This document shows, piece after piece, positions 1 to 9,572 of a DNA stretch of 64,000 nt. Each line of letters opens with the position of its first letter. The stretch's first letter is position 1. The stretch is from CAMPJM01 sp964440915 (GTDB taxonomy: Bacteria; Bacteroidota; Bacteroidia; Cytophagales; Cyclobacteriaceae), in assembly GCA_964440915.1 (NCBI GenBank), contig CAYTTV010000010.1, forward strand, positions 1-64,000, read 5' to 3'. A program made the position numbers and the translations under genes. The notes beneath the pieces are model-generated. The model was not told the origin of the DNA. It saw only the letters and a program-made list of their open reading frames with translations, and ran no database searches.

Positions 1-6
1 CCTATA

Positions 7-25
7 TCAACCCCAAAGGGGTTGA
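7..25. repeat. Short perfect hairpin at window edge
   Basis: An 8-bp perfect inverted repeat (7-14 pairing with 18-25) encloses a 3-base loop, a run of C answered by a run of G. It lies 64 bases past the stop codon of the GH106 gene. There is no clear T-run on either side, so it may be a weak terminator or only an intergenic palindrome. Confidence 0.4.
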
Positions 26-88
26 ACTTTAACCAGCTCATAGCACACTTATTTTAATAAACAGCAAAAAGCTTTGTGATTTCCCGAA

Positions 89-2899
89 TCACTTGCTCAA
101 AGAATGGGGCGTTATGGTAACAGGCCCTAACAACCCAGAAGGCATCGGCTTCCATACGGAGGCATCAAAGGGCTTATAGTCTATGTTCACGAAGTTGATT
201 TCATGATACCTGCGCCACTCCATTCCTTGCTGGTCCATATAGCGAATGCGGTTGGCCATGAGATTGGCCACTTCTATCTTTATAGTGTTTTCCCCGGGTT
301 TAAGATATTGTCCTATTCTTGCTTGAAATGGAATACTCCACAGTAGGCCTATCGGTTCTCCATTTACCCATACACGAGCGCTCTCACTTACTTTCCCAAG
401 ATCTAGCAAATACTCGTCAGCTTCTTTTTCAAGGAGATCAAATGTAGCGAAATATTCACCTGTTCCCGAGAAAGCTTCTGCTTCCGGCGATAGAGAGGTC
501 CATGATACCAGATCGCTGAGTTGGTGGTCTGATGGCAACGCAGGTCCACCATCGGTAAACCGCAGGGTCCACGGTCCATTAATCCTAATAGGTGCTTCCG
601 ATTTATCAAGATAAGTCCATCTGCTGATAGACGGGTTTTGTTCCGTTGACACATGAAGAATTAAGGATTCTCCTGGATTCATCTGCACCCTCACATGGGT
701 AATACTTCCTTCAGATGAAAAATCTGCTTTCCCTATATGGCCACTTTGTGGATCCATGACAATCACTTCTTTGGCCATAGAATTCAATGGCAGGATAGTC
801 TCAACAGCCTTATCTCTATGATTTACGAGATAATAATATTTCCCTGAATCTGTTTTGCGCCTAATGAACTTTAATCCTGTATCCGTCAGAGTTTCTCTAT
901 ATACTTTTTTAAATTCCAACGCTTGCTGAATATTCTCAGCAAGCAAAATCGCACCTTTGCCTATTTTCATTTGCCTTACATCCTTTCCAACATCTTCAAA
1001 AGTAAGGGATGCCAAGAGCTGTTTAAATTCGCTTCTCCTTTCTTCAAGCCGATAAAGCCCAGGCACATCGGAAGGCAGTTGTTCCATTACCACTGTGGCG
1101 CCTTCTTTTGCCAACGATATCACACGTTCTAAAGTGGATAGGGGCATAAATTCAGCACCAGGGATCACTAGCACCTTGTGCTCAGCAGCATTTTTTGACA
1201 TCTTTAGGTTTCCATTGTCTACTATAGCTTCCTGGAGCATTTTATCCGAAACAAAGTCAAGCGAATAACCAACATCCATTAAATTTTTAGTTTGCTTATA
1301 AAAAGAAGTAGGATGAAGCCACTCATCTATGTCGTGTACTTTTATTAACATCTCCATGCCTTCTGATTTTGACCAAACATCATAAACTGGCCAATAAACC
1401 GCCAATTCATTATCGGGCACTCCGGATTGTAAAATGGATTGACAACGAGCAATGTAATTATTTAATCCTTCGAAATGCGGCCATAAACTATTGGCTGGAG
1501 TAAGGTTCAGAGAGGCGTAAAACAGCCATCCAGGCCAAGGTACGTCTTGAGGAGAATAAGTAATGCCGTGATAAAAAACGTGGTTAACACCTGAAAGGAA
1601 CACTTGCTCTACTTCAGGCTTGCATTGAGAGAAAGAGGTTTTAAAATGCTCACCCAACCATGTAAAAGTTTCGCACGACACCAAATTATTCCCAGCAGCA
1701 TGTGCACCAGAAGAAGCAAATTTCAACATGATGGGATCGGGATCTACATTACGGACATCAGCACTATCGCGGCGCAGCCCAGGGATAGGAAAATAACTTG
1801 AGCCGAAAGTTTCGCATTCTGGAATATCTACAGCGGCATACAAATCCAGTAAATTGCCAGGAGACCCATGTGCTTGATTTTTCGTGATGCTTTTGTGTCC
1901 ATGCGCCCAGCTTGTCCAACGTTCTGTGAAGTTTTCCAACAACATGGCGCTCATAGCTTCTCGGTAGTCCGACATTAATCGACTTACCTGCAAAGAGTTA
2001 TCCTTACTTGAGAATACATTCAAATAGTCCCGTAGATCATATCCCTTTATATTTTCAAATTCTTGGAAAAAATCGGCAGACCAATTTGCGCCATATACTT
2101 CGTAGCTGTCGTTATAAAAAGCCCGAACTTCTAGATTGTCGTCTTTAAATACTTTGTCAAATCGGTTTAAATAAGCATCCACAGCTGCTTTAGAAAAATG
2201 ATCTAAAGTATAACCTTCTCCTCCAGGCGCAGCCCTCTTTACCATCTGCTTCGTCTTCCCTATATAGGCAGCATAAATCTCCCATTTCCCATGTTCAGGT
2301 GACCAGTTCAACTCACCTTCAGGATTTACCATGCCTGTAATGTCTATGGTTTCGCCCTGACTGTTAAAAGCCATAACCGCCTGCAATGACGCCTCAGCCT
2401 GTTTTGGGTCATTTATTCGAAGCTTCTCTTGTAATTGCTGTCCACCTTCCAAAGTGTAATTTTGCACGATCAATTTAGAAGCAGCATATTCAGGAGTAAC
2501 TTGGGGTCCACCAAATGGCCAACCCGTGCCTAGGGTCATATCTACTCCCATATCTAATGCATCAGCCTTCTCAATAGTAAAACGAAGCATTTCTATCCAC
2601 TCGGGAGACAGAAAGTCAATATAGCGATCCTCATAATCTTTAGCCCCATAAATAGGCGCTATTTCGACACCTCCTATGCCCGCATCTGCATATTGCTCCA
2701 GCAAGTGAGCGATGTTCGGTTCATCCACGGCACTGCCCATCCACCACCAGCGCGTCCATGGTTTGTGTTCTTTCTTGATTTCTGGCCAAGCACCAACGGA
2801 TAGTCCTTCATGTTTCTGAACTGTGTGGTCGCGTTGGGTGCAACTGACCAAAACAAGGGTAAAAAATAGTAAAACAATAAAGCTACGGAGGTAGGTCAT
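89..2899 (-). CDS. GH106-type alpha-L-rhamnosidase, lipoprotein
   Basis: Predicted secreted glycoside hydrolase removing terminal alpha-L-rhamnose from polysaccharide or oligosaccharide side chains. The 936-residue product begins with a lipoprotein signal (hydrophobic run then LVLVSC, Cys about residue 20), suggesting envelope anchoring. The segment TRWWWMGSAVDEPNIA near residues 49-64 and GIGGVEIAPIYG near 74-85 are typical of the GH106 family. A C-terminal beta-sandwich region (WTLRFTDGG, then GEYFATFDL and ENTIKIEVANLMANR) resembles the galactose-binding-like domain common in these enzymes. It follows rhaM by 54 bases on the same strand, so the pair is probably co-transcribed and makes chemical sense: rhamnose release followed by anomer interconversion. 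The family call is from remembered motifs; linkage specificity cannot be told. Confidence 0.85.
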   Translation of the reverse strand: MTYLRSFIVLLFFTLVLVSCTQRDHTVQKHEGLSVGAWPEIKKEHKPWTRWWWMGSAVDEPNIAHLLEQYADAGIGGVEIAPIYGAKDYEDRYIDFLSPEWIEMLRFTIEKADALDMGVDMTLGTGWPFGGPQVTPEYAASKLIVQNYTLEGGQQLQEKLRINDPKQAEASLQAVMAFNSQGETIDITGMVNPEGELNWSPEHGKWEIYAAYIGKTKQMVKRAAPGGEGYTLDHFSKAAVDAYLNRFDKVFKDDNLEVRAFYNDSYEVYGANWSADFFQEFENIKGYDLRDYLNVFSSKDNSLQVSRLMSDYREAMSAMLLENFTERWTSWAHGHKSITKNQAHGSPGNLLDLYAAVDIPECETFGSSYFPIPGLRRDSADVRNVDPDPIMLKFASSGAHAAGNNLVSCETFTWLGEHFKTSFSQCKPEVEQVFLSGVNHVFYHGITYSPQDVPWPGWLFYASLNLTPANSLWPHFEGLNNYIARCQSILQSGVPDNELAVYWPVYDVWSKSEGMEMLIKVHDIDEWLHPTSFYKQTKNLMDVGYSLDFVSDKMLQEAIVDNGNLKMSKNAAEHKVLVIPGAEFMPLSTLERVISLAKEGATVVMEQLPSDVPGLYRLEERRSEFKQLLASLTFEDVGKDVRQMKIGKGAILLAENIQQALEFKKVYRETLTDTGLKFIRRKTDSGKYYYLVNHRDKAVETILPLNSMAKEVIVMDPQSGHIGKADFSSEGSITHVRVQMNPGESLILHVSTEQNPSISRWTYLDKSEAPIRINGPWTLRFTDGGPALPSDHQLSDLVSWTSLSPEAEAFSGTGEYFATFDLLEKEADEYLLDLGKVSESARVWVNGEPIGLLWSIPFQARIGQYLKPGENTIKIEVANLMANRIRYMDQQGMEWRRYHEINFVNIDYKPFDASVWKPMPSGLLGPVTITPHSLSK

Positions 2900-2900
2900 G

Positions 2901-2938
2901 TTAGATATTAGAAGTAAGAGGTTAGACGCTAGATATTT
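2901..2938. repeat. TAGATATTA-rich intergenic tract
   Basis: The stretch between the GH106 start and rhaM carries TTAGATATTAGA, TTAGACG and CTAGATATT in close succession. Similar CTAGATATTA words occur near 32136 and at the 55-kb gap (54984 and 55139), so this looks like a dispersed degenerate intergenic repeat. No function is evident. Confidence 0.35.
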
Positions 2939-2953
2939 ATTGTAAATTTTTAA

Positions 2954-3265
2954 TCAGTCCAGATGAAAGACTTCCTTCAGTGAAGTAGTAACAGGCGATT
3001 TGTCCTCGTTCGTCTCCATGATATCACTCATATAATCCCACCACTTTTGAATGATTTCAAATGTCCCCAAATCTTGAGAAGACTGCCCTTTTTGTTTCTG
3101 TATTGCAAATAGCTCATTCGTTGCTTCATCAAGAAATATGGTATAGTCACTTATTCCTCTTTCCTTTAGCAACAGTGTCAGTTCTGGCCAAATAGCATTA
3201 TGCCGTCTTATATATTCAGCAGCAAAGCCGGGCTTTAACTTCATTTTAAAGGCAAATCTTTGCAT
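2954..3265 (-). CDS. rhaM: L-rhamnose mutarotase
   Basis: Interconverts the alpha and beta anomers of L-rhamnose in the cytoplasm, speeding its use after release by a rhamnosidase. The 103-residue length is standard for the RhaM/RhaU family (dimeric ferredoxin-like fold). The family's catalytic Tyr18 and His22 lie in EYIRRHNAIWPEL, and the tandem Trp pair appears in IQKWWDYM. It sits upstream of the GH106 gene and downstream of the TRAP operon terminator, so it probably has its own promoter, though none close to consensus was found in the 3266-3410 stretch. No rhamnose isomerase, kinase or aldolase genes are in the window. Confidence 0.9.
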   Translation of the reverse strand: MQRFAFKMKLKPGFAAEYIRRHNAIWPELTLLLKERGISDYTIFLDEATNELFAIQKQKGQSSQDLGTFEIIQKWWDYMSDIMETNEDKSPVTTSLKEVFHLD

Positions 3266-3410
3266 GTTTTTTTTAATTCATCTTAAATATATCAGAATAT
3301 CCAGGCAATGCCATCCTGTCCCATCCTGTTATTGAATCAATTTGTGCATTTACTCAAACGAAAGAAAATCAACCTTCCGGACGGCATATAAACTACTTCC
3401 ACACTGAAAC

Positions 3411-3460
3411 TTATAAAATAAAAAAGCCGCTTACTGTGAATTTTATACACAACAAGCGGC
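3411..3460 (-). terminator. Intrinsic terminator of the uronate/TRAP operon
   Basis: Read on the minus strand just after the dctM stop, a 7-bp stem (3454-3460 with 3426-3432, GCCGCTT/AAGCGGC) is followed by TTTTTATTTTATAA. It marks the end of the long minus-strand operon and separates it from rhaM and the rhamnosidase. Confidence 0.8.
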
Positions 3461-3482
3461 CTCACCTAATCACTATAAGTTC

Positions 3483-4781
3483 TTAAAATCCAAAGAATCT
3501 TGGAAGCCAAGTAGCAATTTCAGGAATGTAAGTCACCAGCATCAATACAACAAACATGGCCACGAATAGTGGCATCATAGGCCTGAGCACTTTACTAATG
3601 CTGATATTAGCCACCCCACATCCTACAAACAATACACCACCTACTGGAGGAGTACAAAGCCCCAAGCAAAGGTTCATTACCATGACAATACCAAAATGTA
3701 TAGGGTCTACACCGAGCTCTATCACTACTGGCAAAAAGATCGGAGTAAAGATCAGCACTGCAGGGGTCATATCCATAAAGGTTCCTACAAAAAGCAAGAT
3801 TAAGTTGATAATGATAAGCACGACAAATTTATTCTCACTAATAGACAATAATGTTGCACTTATCCCTTGAGGAATATTCTCAAAGGACATTACCCAAGAC
3901 ATGCCCATGGATGTACCAATAAGCAACATCACAATAGCGGTTGTCCCTACAGTACTCAACAGTATCCCAGGCAAATCTTTGGGCTTAATTTCCTTATATA
4001 CTACCATAGCCAAAATAAGGCTGTACACTACTGCTACAGCCGAAGCTTCTGTAGCAGTAAATATCCCTACGATAATTCCTCCCATTACTATAACAAGCAA
4101 CAATAGGCTAGGGAGTGCATTTAAAAGACTTCTAACGAATTCTGATATACCAACTTTCTCTCCTCTAGGGAATTTTTTTCTTTTTGCATATATACCTGCC
4201 ACCACCATCAAAGAAAGCCCAACCAAGATACCTGGAAGATATCCTGCCAAGAATAAAGCCGCAATAGAAACGCCTCCACTGGCCAAAGAATAAACAATCA
4301 AGATATTGCTGGGTGGAATCACCATTCCAGTAGTTGCAGAAGTAATATTTACTGCGGCGCTAAAAGGTACTGGATAGCCCTCTTTAGTCATTCTTTCTGT
4401 CATGAAACCGCCAATAGCAGAGGCTGCTGCCACAGCAGAGCCTGAAATGGCCCCAAAGAGCATACAAGCCATAATATTTACATAAGCCAAGCCACCAGGC
4501 AGTCTTCCTACCATAGCTTTGGCAAGATCTATAAGCCGCGTAGCAATACCGCCCCTATTCATTAATTGCCCTGCTAATATAAAAAACGGGATAGCCAGCA
4601 AAGCAAAGCTATCTAGTCCTGTGGCCATGCGTTGGGCCAATGTTGTAAAGGAAGCCATGGCCGGGATGTTTACCAGCATGGTAACCATTGCAGAAATACC
4701 AATACTAAAGGCAATGGGAACACCCAAGCCTAAGAGAATAATAAAGCTTACTAATAAAATGAGAATTTCGGTAAGTGCCAT
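3483..4781 (-). CDS. dctM: TRAP transporter large permease (DctM)
   Basis: The main membrane-translocating subunit of a tripartite ATP-independent periplasmic transporter, driving substrate uptake with an ion gradient. At 432 residues with about a dozen hydrophobic segments it has the usual DctM length. Typical motifs are visible: LLAIPFFILAGQLMNRGG near residues 61-78, GAISGSAVAAASAIG, SATTGMVIPPSNILIVYSL and a late LCLGLCTPPVGGVLF. It overlaps the end of dctQ by one base (TAATG), implying translational coupling. Its place in a uronate catabolic operon suggests the substrate is galacturonate, glucuronate or a related hexuronate; that is inference from context. Confidence 0.95.
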   Translation of the reverse strand: MALTEILILLVSFIILLGLGVPIAFSIGISAMVTMLVNIPAMASFTTLAQRMATGLDSFALLAIPFFILAGQLMNRGGIATRLIDLAKAMVGRLPGGLAYVNIMACMLFGAISGSAVAAASAIGGFMTERMTKEGYPVPFSAAVNITSATTGMVIPPSNILIVYSLASGGVSIAALFLAGYLPGILVGLSLMVVAGIYAKRKKFPRGEKVGISEFVRSLLNALPSLLLLVIVMGGIIVGIFTATEASAVAVVYSLILAMVVYKEIKPKDLPGILLSTVGTTAIVMLLIGTSMGMSWVMSFENIPQGISATLLSISENKFVVLIIINLILLFVGTFMDMTPAVLIFTPIFLPVVIELGVDPIHFGIVMVMNLCLGLCTPPVGGVLFVGCGVANISISKVLRPMMPLFVAMFVVLMLVTYIPEIATWLPRFFGF

Positions 4782-5257
4782 TATGAGTGCGTTTTAATAT
4801 CTTTGAAAAGGTATATACTATGATGGATACTGTAGTAGATGATCAGGAAGCCGCTTAAGGGAAGCACCATGTAAACATACCCTAAAGGAATGCCCAGAGC
4901 AGCAGAGGTTTGCCCGAGATAAAGGGTAATATACATCAATCGTATCCCACCAATTACCATTACCAACAAGGCAAAGGAGCCTACCAAAACATTGATAAAA
5001 ATAAATAGCCTGCTTTTGGCCACACCCTTAAGCTTCTCTGGGAGTAGATCAAGTGCCAAGTGCATGTGTTGCCCACTCGCATAGGCTGCCCCCAATAAAC
5101 CCACCCAAATGAGTAAGTAGCGAGCAAGTTCGTCTGTAAACGATCCTGGCAGTGCAGGTATATACCGTGACAGGATCTGCCATAATACATTTATGACCAT
5201 GAGCGCCATCAAAAAAACCAAGGCTTTTTCTAAGATTGTATTAATTATTCTATTCAT
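4781..5257 (-). CDS. dctQ: TRAP transporter small permease (DctQ)
   Basis: Small integral membrane subunit that partners DctM. About 158 residues with four predicted membrane segments, matching the four-helix DctQ family; the stretch LARYLLIWVGLLGAAYA is the family signature region. I start it at the ATG giving MNRIINTILEKALVF, because the family begins close to the first helix; an in-frame ATG at 5284 would add nine residues. It lies between dctP (45-base gap with this start) and dctM (1-base overlap). Confidence 0.9.
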   Translation of the reverse strand: MNRIINTILEKALVFLMALMVINVLWQILSRYIPALPGSFTDELARYLLIWVGLLGAAYASGQHMHLALDLLPEKLKGVAKSRLFIFINVLVGSFALLVMVIGGIRLMYITLYLGQTSAALGIPLGYVYMVLPLSGFLIIYYSIHHSIYLFKDIKTHS

Positions 5258-5302
5258 TCGATTGCAATTATCATGAAAGATCAAATACCATTTACTGCTT
5301 TA

Positions 5303-6313
5303 TTACTTCCACTCCGACCTCAGTTGTTTGATGAGCTTGTAGAGCTTTTCATTGTCTTTAAATCCCTCATACATAGGTTCCACTTCTTTGGCAAACAAGC
5401 TCTTGTCAGGACGGATAATGGTAACACCAGCTGCTTCTATTTTTGCCAAATCATCAATTTCGGCTTGCTGCCACAGCTTTCTCTGATATATAGACGCTTC
5501 GTCTGCGGCAGCTTGCAGCCATCTCTTTTCTTGGTCAGTCAAGTTGTCCCAAACCAATTTACTGATCATTAAAAGATCAGGTACGTAAGTATGTTCATTG
5601 AGAGAATAATATTGGCACACTTCATAATGTCTTGAAGTCAATAAGCTAGGGGTATTGTTTTCTGCCCCATCCACTACTCCTTGTTGCAGTGCGGTGTACA
5701 GCTCTCCCCATGCCAAGGGCGTACCCGTTCCGCCTAAACTTGCCACCATTTGCATAGCGGTATTGCTTTCTTGCACCCGTATTTTCAATCCATAAAGATC
5801 TTCTGGTGTATTGATCGGCTTGTTGCGTGTGTAAAAACTCCTTGCTCCTGCATCGAAGTACGTAAGTCCTCTTAGCCAGAAAGCTTCAACTGCCAACAAA
5901 AGCTCGTCGCCAATGGGACCATCTATAGTTCTGTAAAAATGATCCCTGTCCTGAAAAATGTATGGTATACCAAATATTCTCATATCGGGGTCAAACGCCT
6001 CCAAAACTGCGCCTGATACCTTTGTCATGCCGATACTACCTATCTGGAGCAGTTCTAAACATTCTCTCTCCGAGCCCAACTGTGAGTTGGGATAGATCTG
6101 AATCTGCAAAGCTCCCTTGGATTCTTCATCTACCCGTTCAGCCATAAACACCATTCCTTTATGCACCGGATGATTGACATCCAATCCATGGGCTAATTTG
6201 ATTACGTTGGTATCATTTGTTTCGGCGCAACTAAAGAAAAGGGCAACAAGCCCTACCAGCCAAATGTTGCCCCACTTTAATTTTTTCATTCTATCCATAA
6301 TCCCAATTTTCAT
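5303..6313 (-). CDS. dctP: TRAP transporter substrate-binding protein (DctP), lipoprotein
   Basis: Captures the substrate outside the inner membrane and delivers it to DctQM. About 336 residues, normal for DctP. A lipoprotein signal is present (VGLVALFFSC, Cys about residue 29), unusual compared with proteobacterial soluble DctP but reasonable for an anchored Bacteroidota version. Family landmarks include GMVFMAERVDEES, IYPNSQLGSERECLELLQ and the LKIRVQES region that supplies the carboxylate-binding Arg. The chosen ATG shares its A with the eda stop (TAATG) and has GGAAG upstream; ATGs at 6298 and 6289 are alternatives that keep the signal peptide. A carboxylate ligand is expected, which fits a uronate. 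Confidence 0.9.
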   Translation of the reverse strand: MKIGIMDRMKKLKWGNIWLVGLVALFFSCAETNDTNVIKLAHGLDVNHPVHKGMVFMAERVDEESKGALQIQIYPNSQLGSERECLELLQIGSIGMTKVSGAVLEAFDPDMRIFGIPYIFQDRDHFYRTIDGPIGDELLLAVEAFWLRGLTYFDAGARSFYTRNKPINTPEDLYGLKIRVQESNTAMQMVASLGGTGTPLAWGELYTALQQGVVDGAENNTPSLLTSRHYEVCQYYSLNEHTYVPDLLMISKLVWDNLTDQEKRWLQAAADEASIYQRKLWQQAEIDDLAKIEAAGVTIIRPDKSLFAKEVEPMYEGFKDNEKLYKLIKQLRSEWK

Positions 6314-6987
6314 TACTGTTTTTTTACTTCCTTTATAAAGGTCAGGGCAGCAGCGACTTTCTCTGAAATACCCTGCCAATCTTTTTGAGCCAACGCTTCT
6401 TTGGTGAAAAGACTTGAGCCAATACCCACAGAAATCACCCCAGCTTTAAACCATTGGCTGAGGTTGTCTTCTTCTAAAGAAACCCCACCTGTCGGCATAA
6501 TACTTGACCAAGGTGAAGGCCCCAAAACTGCCTTTACAAATTCTGGTCCTCCTACTTGCGTGCCGGGAAATATCTTTACCACTTCAGCACCCAAAGCCTC
6601 TGCGCGAGAAATCTCAGTAAGTGAACCTGCCCCAGGGATCCAAGCTATCTTTCTGCGATTGCAGGTGGCAGCCATCTCCTCAACCAAGATAGGAGAAACA
6701 ACAAAATCTGCCCCTAACTGCATGTATAAGGAAGCGGTTCCAGCATCTATTACGGTACCTATACCGAACATCATTTCTGGAAAATGCTCGGCTACGTGTT
6801 TATTTAATTTTGAGAAGAGTTCATGAGCGTAGTCACCCCTGTTGGTAAATTCAAAAACCCTGATACCACCTTTGTAACAGGCTTCTATGACATTGATACA
6901 GGTGTCAAAATCAGGGTGATAAAAGACGGGGATTAAACCTGTTTCTTTTATCTTCAAGGCAACTTCTATTCTGTTGTGTCTGGCCAT
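6313..6987 (-). CDS. eda: KDPG/KHG aldolase
   Basis: Cleaves 2-keto-3-deoxy-6-phosphogluconate to pyruvate and glyceraldehyde-3-phosphate, the last step of hexuronate catabolism. The 224-residue length is typical of class I Eda. The Schiff-base Lys is in EVVKIFPGTQVGGP near residue 137, the assisting Glu in GIRVFEFTNRG, and WIPGAGSLTEISRA and MPTGGV complete the barrel signature. It is coupled to dctP by a one-base overlap and lies 63 bases after kdgK. Confidence 0.95.
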   Translation of the reverse strand: MARHNRIEVALKIKETGLIPVFYHPDFDTCINVIEACYKGGIRVFEFTNRGDYAHELFSKLNKHVAEHFPEMMFGIGTVIDAGTASLYMQLGADFVVSPILVEEMAATCNRRKIAWIPGAGSLTEISRAEALGAEVVKIFPGTQVGGPEFVKAVLGPSPWSSIMPTGGVSLEEDNLSQWFKAGVISVGIGSSLFTKEALAQKDWQGISEKVAAALTFIKEVKKQ

Positions 6988-7050
6988 GTTACTTTTTTAT
7001 GATTTCTTTTCTTTTTATGGTAGGGCAGAATGTGTTCAAACAATCTATCT

Positions 7051-8088
7051 CTACCGCGATATTTTACCTTTTGCTTCGCCTTTCATCAATGCTTCGACTT
7101 CTTCTAGTGTAGCCAAATTGAAGTCTCCATGGAAAGTGTGCTTTAGATAAGCTGCTGCCGTAGCAAACTCCAACATGGTTTGAGGATCATTTTCATAGTG
7201 CTGCAGACCATGAATGAGCCCTGCAACAAATGCATCTCCACCACCTATTCGGTCAATTATATTGGTGATGTTATATTTTTTTGCAACATAGATTTGGTCC
7301 TGTGTATAATATACCCCAGATGAACGGTGATGATGGGTATCAATGACCCACCTGAGCGTCAAGGCCACACTTTTAACTTTCGGAAATTTGCTTACCAATT
7401 GTTGGCAGAGCAACTTTAGTTCGTCGTTGGACAAAGGTTCCTCTCTATCTATACCTCCTACTGGATTGATATCAAACAACTTGCTCAATGTGTCGATACC
7501 GCCTACTACAATGTCGCTATCTTGAATCAAATCCGACATTACCGCACTGGCATGTTTCGGATCTTTCCATAGTTTATCTCTATAGTTCAGATCGGCAATC
7601 ACGGTTACTCCCGCTTTGTTAGCCGCTATTATGGCCTCCTTACAAACCTTTGCAGCTGACTCGGAGATTGCCGGAGTAATCCCTGTCCAAAAGAAATAGC
7701 TTGTATCCTTAAACACATGTGCCCAATCAATCATGCCTGGCTGTATTTCGGCCATGGCAGAATGCGCCCTGTCATATACTACCTTACTGCTACGGTATCC
7801 TGCCCCGTTTTCCAGAAAGTACAAGCCCAAACGGCTACCTCCGTAAACGATCTTATGGGTGTCTACATTGTGTGACCTGAGTGTTTTTATGATCACGTCA
7901 CTGAGCTCATTTTCAGGCAGGCGGGTTACAAAAGATGCCTTATTGCCAAAGTTTGACAAAGAAACTGCCACATTGGCTTCGGCTCCACCATAACATATGG
8001 AGAAACTATCTGATTGAGAGAATCGATTTGCACCAGAAGTACTCAACCGCATCATTATTTCTCCAAAGGCTACTGTTTCTTTTTGCAT
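7051..8088 (-). CDS. kdgK: 2-keto-3-deoxygluconate kinase (PfkB family)
   Basis: Phosphorylates KDG to KDPG with ATP. The 345-residue product has the PfkB N-terminal glycine-rich segment (YGGAEANVAVSLSNFG, near residues 33-48) and the C-terminal signature DRIGGGDAFVAGLIHGL, where the Asp of GGGD is the catalytic base. The KdgK assignment rather than fructokinase or ribokinase rests on similarity to Bacteroidota KDG kinases and on position between uxaC and eda. It lies 42 bases after uxaC. Confidence 0.93.
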   Translation of the reverse strand: MQKETVAFGEIMMRLSTSGANRFSQSDSFSICYGGAEANVAVSLSNFGNKASFVTRLPENELSDVIIKTLRSHNVDTHKIVYGGSRLGLYFLENGAGYRSSKVVYDRAHSAMAEIQPGMIDWAHVFKDTSYFFWTGITPAISESAAKVCKEAIIAANKAGVTVIADLNYRDKLWKDPKHASAVMSDLIQDSDIVVGGIDTLSKLFDINPVGGIDREEPLSNDELKLLCQQLVSKFPKVKSVALTLRWVIDTHHHRSSGVYYTQDQIYVAKKYNITNIIDRIGGGDAFVAGLIHGLQHYENDPQTMLEFATAAAYLKHTFHGDFNLATLEEVEALMKGEAKGKISR

Positions 8089-8130
8089 GTTATATATATG
8101 ATAGGGATTTCAGTATTCTATCTTTGTTTA

Positions 8131-9537
8131 CTACTTTCCGAATTGGAAGTATTCATTGGCGTTGTTATAGCAGATATTCTCTACGACTTGTCCTAGCCAG
8201 TCCATATCCTCAGGCAGTTCACCATTCGCCACATCCTTGCCCAGCAAGTTGCACAATATCCTACGGAAGTAATCATGTCTCGAATAAGACAGGAAGCTCC
8301 TGGAATCAGTCAACATCCCCACAAATCTGCTCAGAAGGCCTAAATTGGAAAGTGCGTTCATTTGCTTCTCCATACCGTCTTTCTGATCCAAGAACCACCA
8401 TGCCGATCCATACTGGATTTTCCCAGGTGTAGAACCATCATTGAAGTTTCCTGCCATGGTAGCCATTACTTCATTGTCTCTAGGATTAAGGTTATAGAGG
8501 ATTGTTTTGGGCAATTGGTCAGAACTGTCCAACCTATCCAAAAACTTTGCAAGAGGTGCGGCTTGTGAGAAATCTCCTATAGAGTCAAACCCGGTATCAG
8601 CTCCTAATATTCTCATCATCCGGGAATTATTGTTCCTCAAGGCACCTAAGTGGAACTGTTGTGTCCAGCCCTTTTCATGATCAAACAGAGCGAGATCATA
8701 TAAAACAGCCGACTGGAATTGAAGTGCCTCATGTGCATTTACTGCCTTTCCTTGCAATAGTTTTGCAAAAATCGTTTCAACTTCTTCTGCCGTATAGTCT
8801 TCTGCGATCATCTTCTCCAACCCATGGTCAGAAAGCCTACAGCCATTCTCATGGAAGAAGTCATGCCTTTGTTTGAAGGCTTCAATTAAGCTAGTGTAAT
8901 TCCTGATATCAACGTTGCTGACAGCAGCAAGCTGTTGAACATAGGCCAAGAAAGCTTTGCTATTTCCGGTGTTCAGAATTTTGTCGGGACGAAATGTTGG
9001 CAAAACCTTTACTGCAAATCCATCCTTTTTTATTTTTTGATGATAGGCAAGATCGTCGACAGGATCATCTGTCGTGCAGATTACCTTTACATTAAAATGA
9101 GTCAATAAATTTCTGACTGAGAATGCATCTTTCTGGAGTTGCTCGTTGCATCTGTCATAAATGGCTTTTGCAGTAGTGCCATTCAGCACTTCCTGCACGC
9201 CAAACGGATTTTTCAACTCCATGTGCGTCCAATGATATAAGGGATTTCTTATGGTAAACGGAACTGTTTCCGCCCACTTCTGAAATTTTTCATAATCACT
9301 GGCCTCGCCGGTACAGAATTTTTCAGAAATACCATTGGTGCGCATAGCCCTCCACTTATAGTGGTCGCCATTTAGCCATATCTCAGTAATGGATTTGAAT
9401 TTCTTATCTTCTGCAATTTCATTGGGCGGCAGGTGACAGTGGTAATCAATTATGGGCATTTTAGCCGCATGAGCATGATAAAGTTCCTCAGCCACCTTAC
9501 TTTCCAACAAAAAGTTTTCGTCCAAAAAAGCTTTCAT
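8131..9537 (-). CDS. uxaC: Glucuronate/galacturonate isomerase
   Basis: Isomerises D-glucuronate to D-fructuronate and D-galacturonate to D-tagaturonate. With the chosen start it has 468 residues, the normal UxaC size. It shows the amidohydrolase-type metal motif IIDYHCHLPPNEIAEDKKF near residues 28-46 and later TTDDPVDDL. I start at the ATG giving MKAFLDENFLL, which aligns with known UxaC N-termini and has AAAGGA just upstream; an upstream ATG at 9576, overlapping the uxuA stop as ATGA, would add 13 residues and cannot be excluded. Confidence 0.95.
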   Translation of the reverse strand: MKAFLDENFLLESKVAEELYHAHAAKMPIIDYHCHLPPNEIAEDKKFKSITEIWLNGDHYKWRAMRTNGISEKFCTGEASDYEKFQKWAETVPFTIRNPLYHWTHMELKNPFGVQEVLNGTTAKAIYDRCNEQLQKDAFSVRNLLTHFNVKVICTTDDPVDDLAYHQKIKKDGFAVKVLPTFRPDKILNTGNSKAFLAYVQQLAAVSNVDIRNYTSLIEAFKQRHDFFHENGCRLSDHGLEKMIAEDYTAEEVETIFAKLLQGKAVNAHEALQFQSAVLYDLALFDHEKGWTQQFHLGALRNNNSRMMRILGADTGFDSIGDFSQAAPLAKFLDRLDSSDQLPKTILYNLNPRDNEVMATMAGNFNDGSTPGKIQYGSAWWFLDQKDGMEKQMNALSNLGLLSRFVGMLTDSRSFLSYSRHDYFRRILCNLLGKDVANGELPEDMDWLGQVVENICYNNANEYFQFGK

Positions 9538-9572
9538 TTTTCCTTTTTTATATTCTTCTCTCGATTTAGCCT

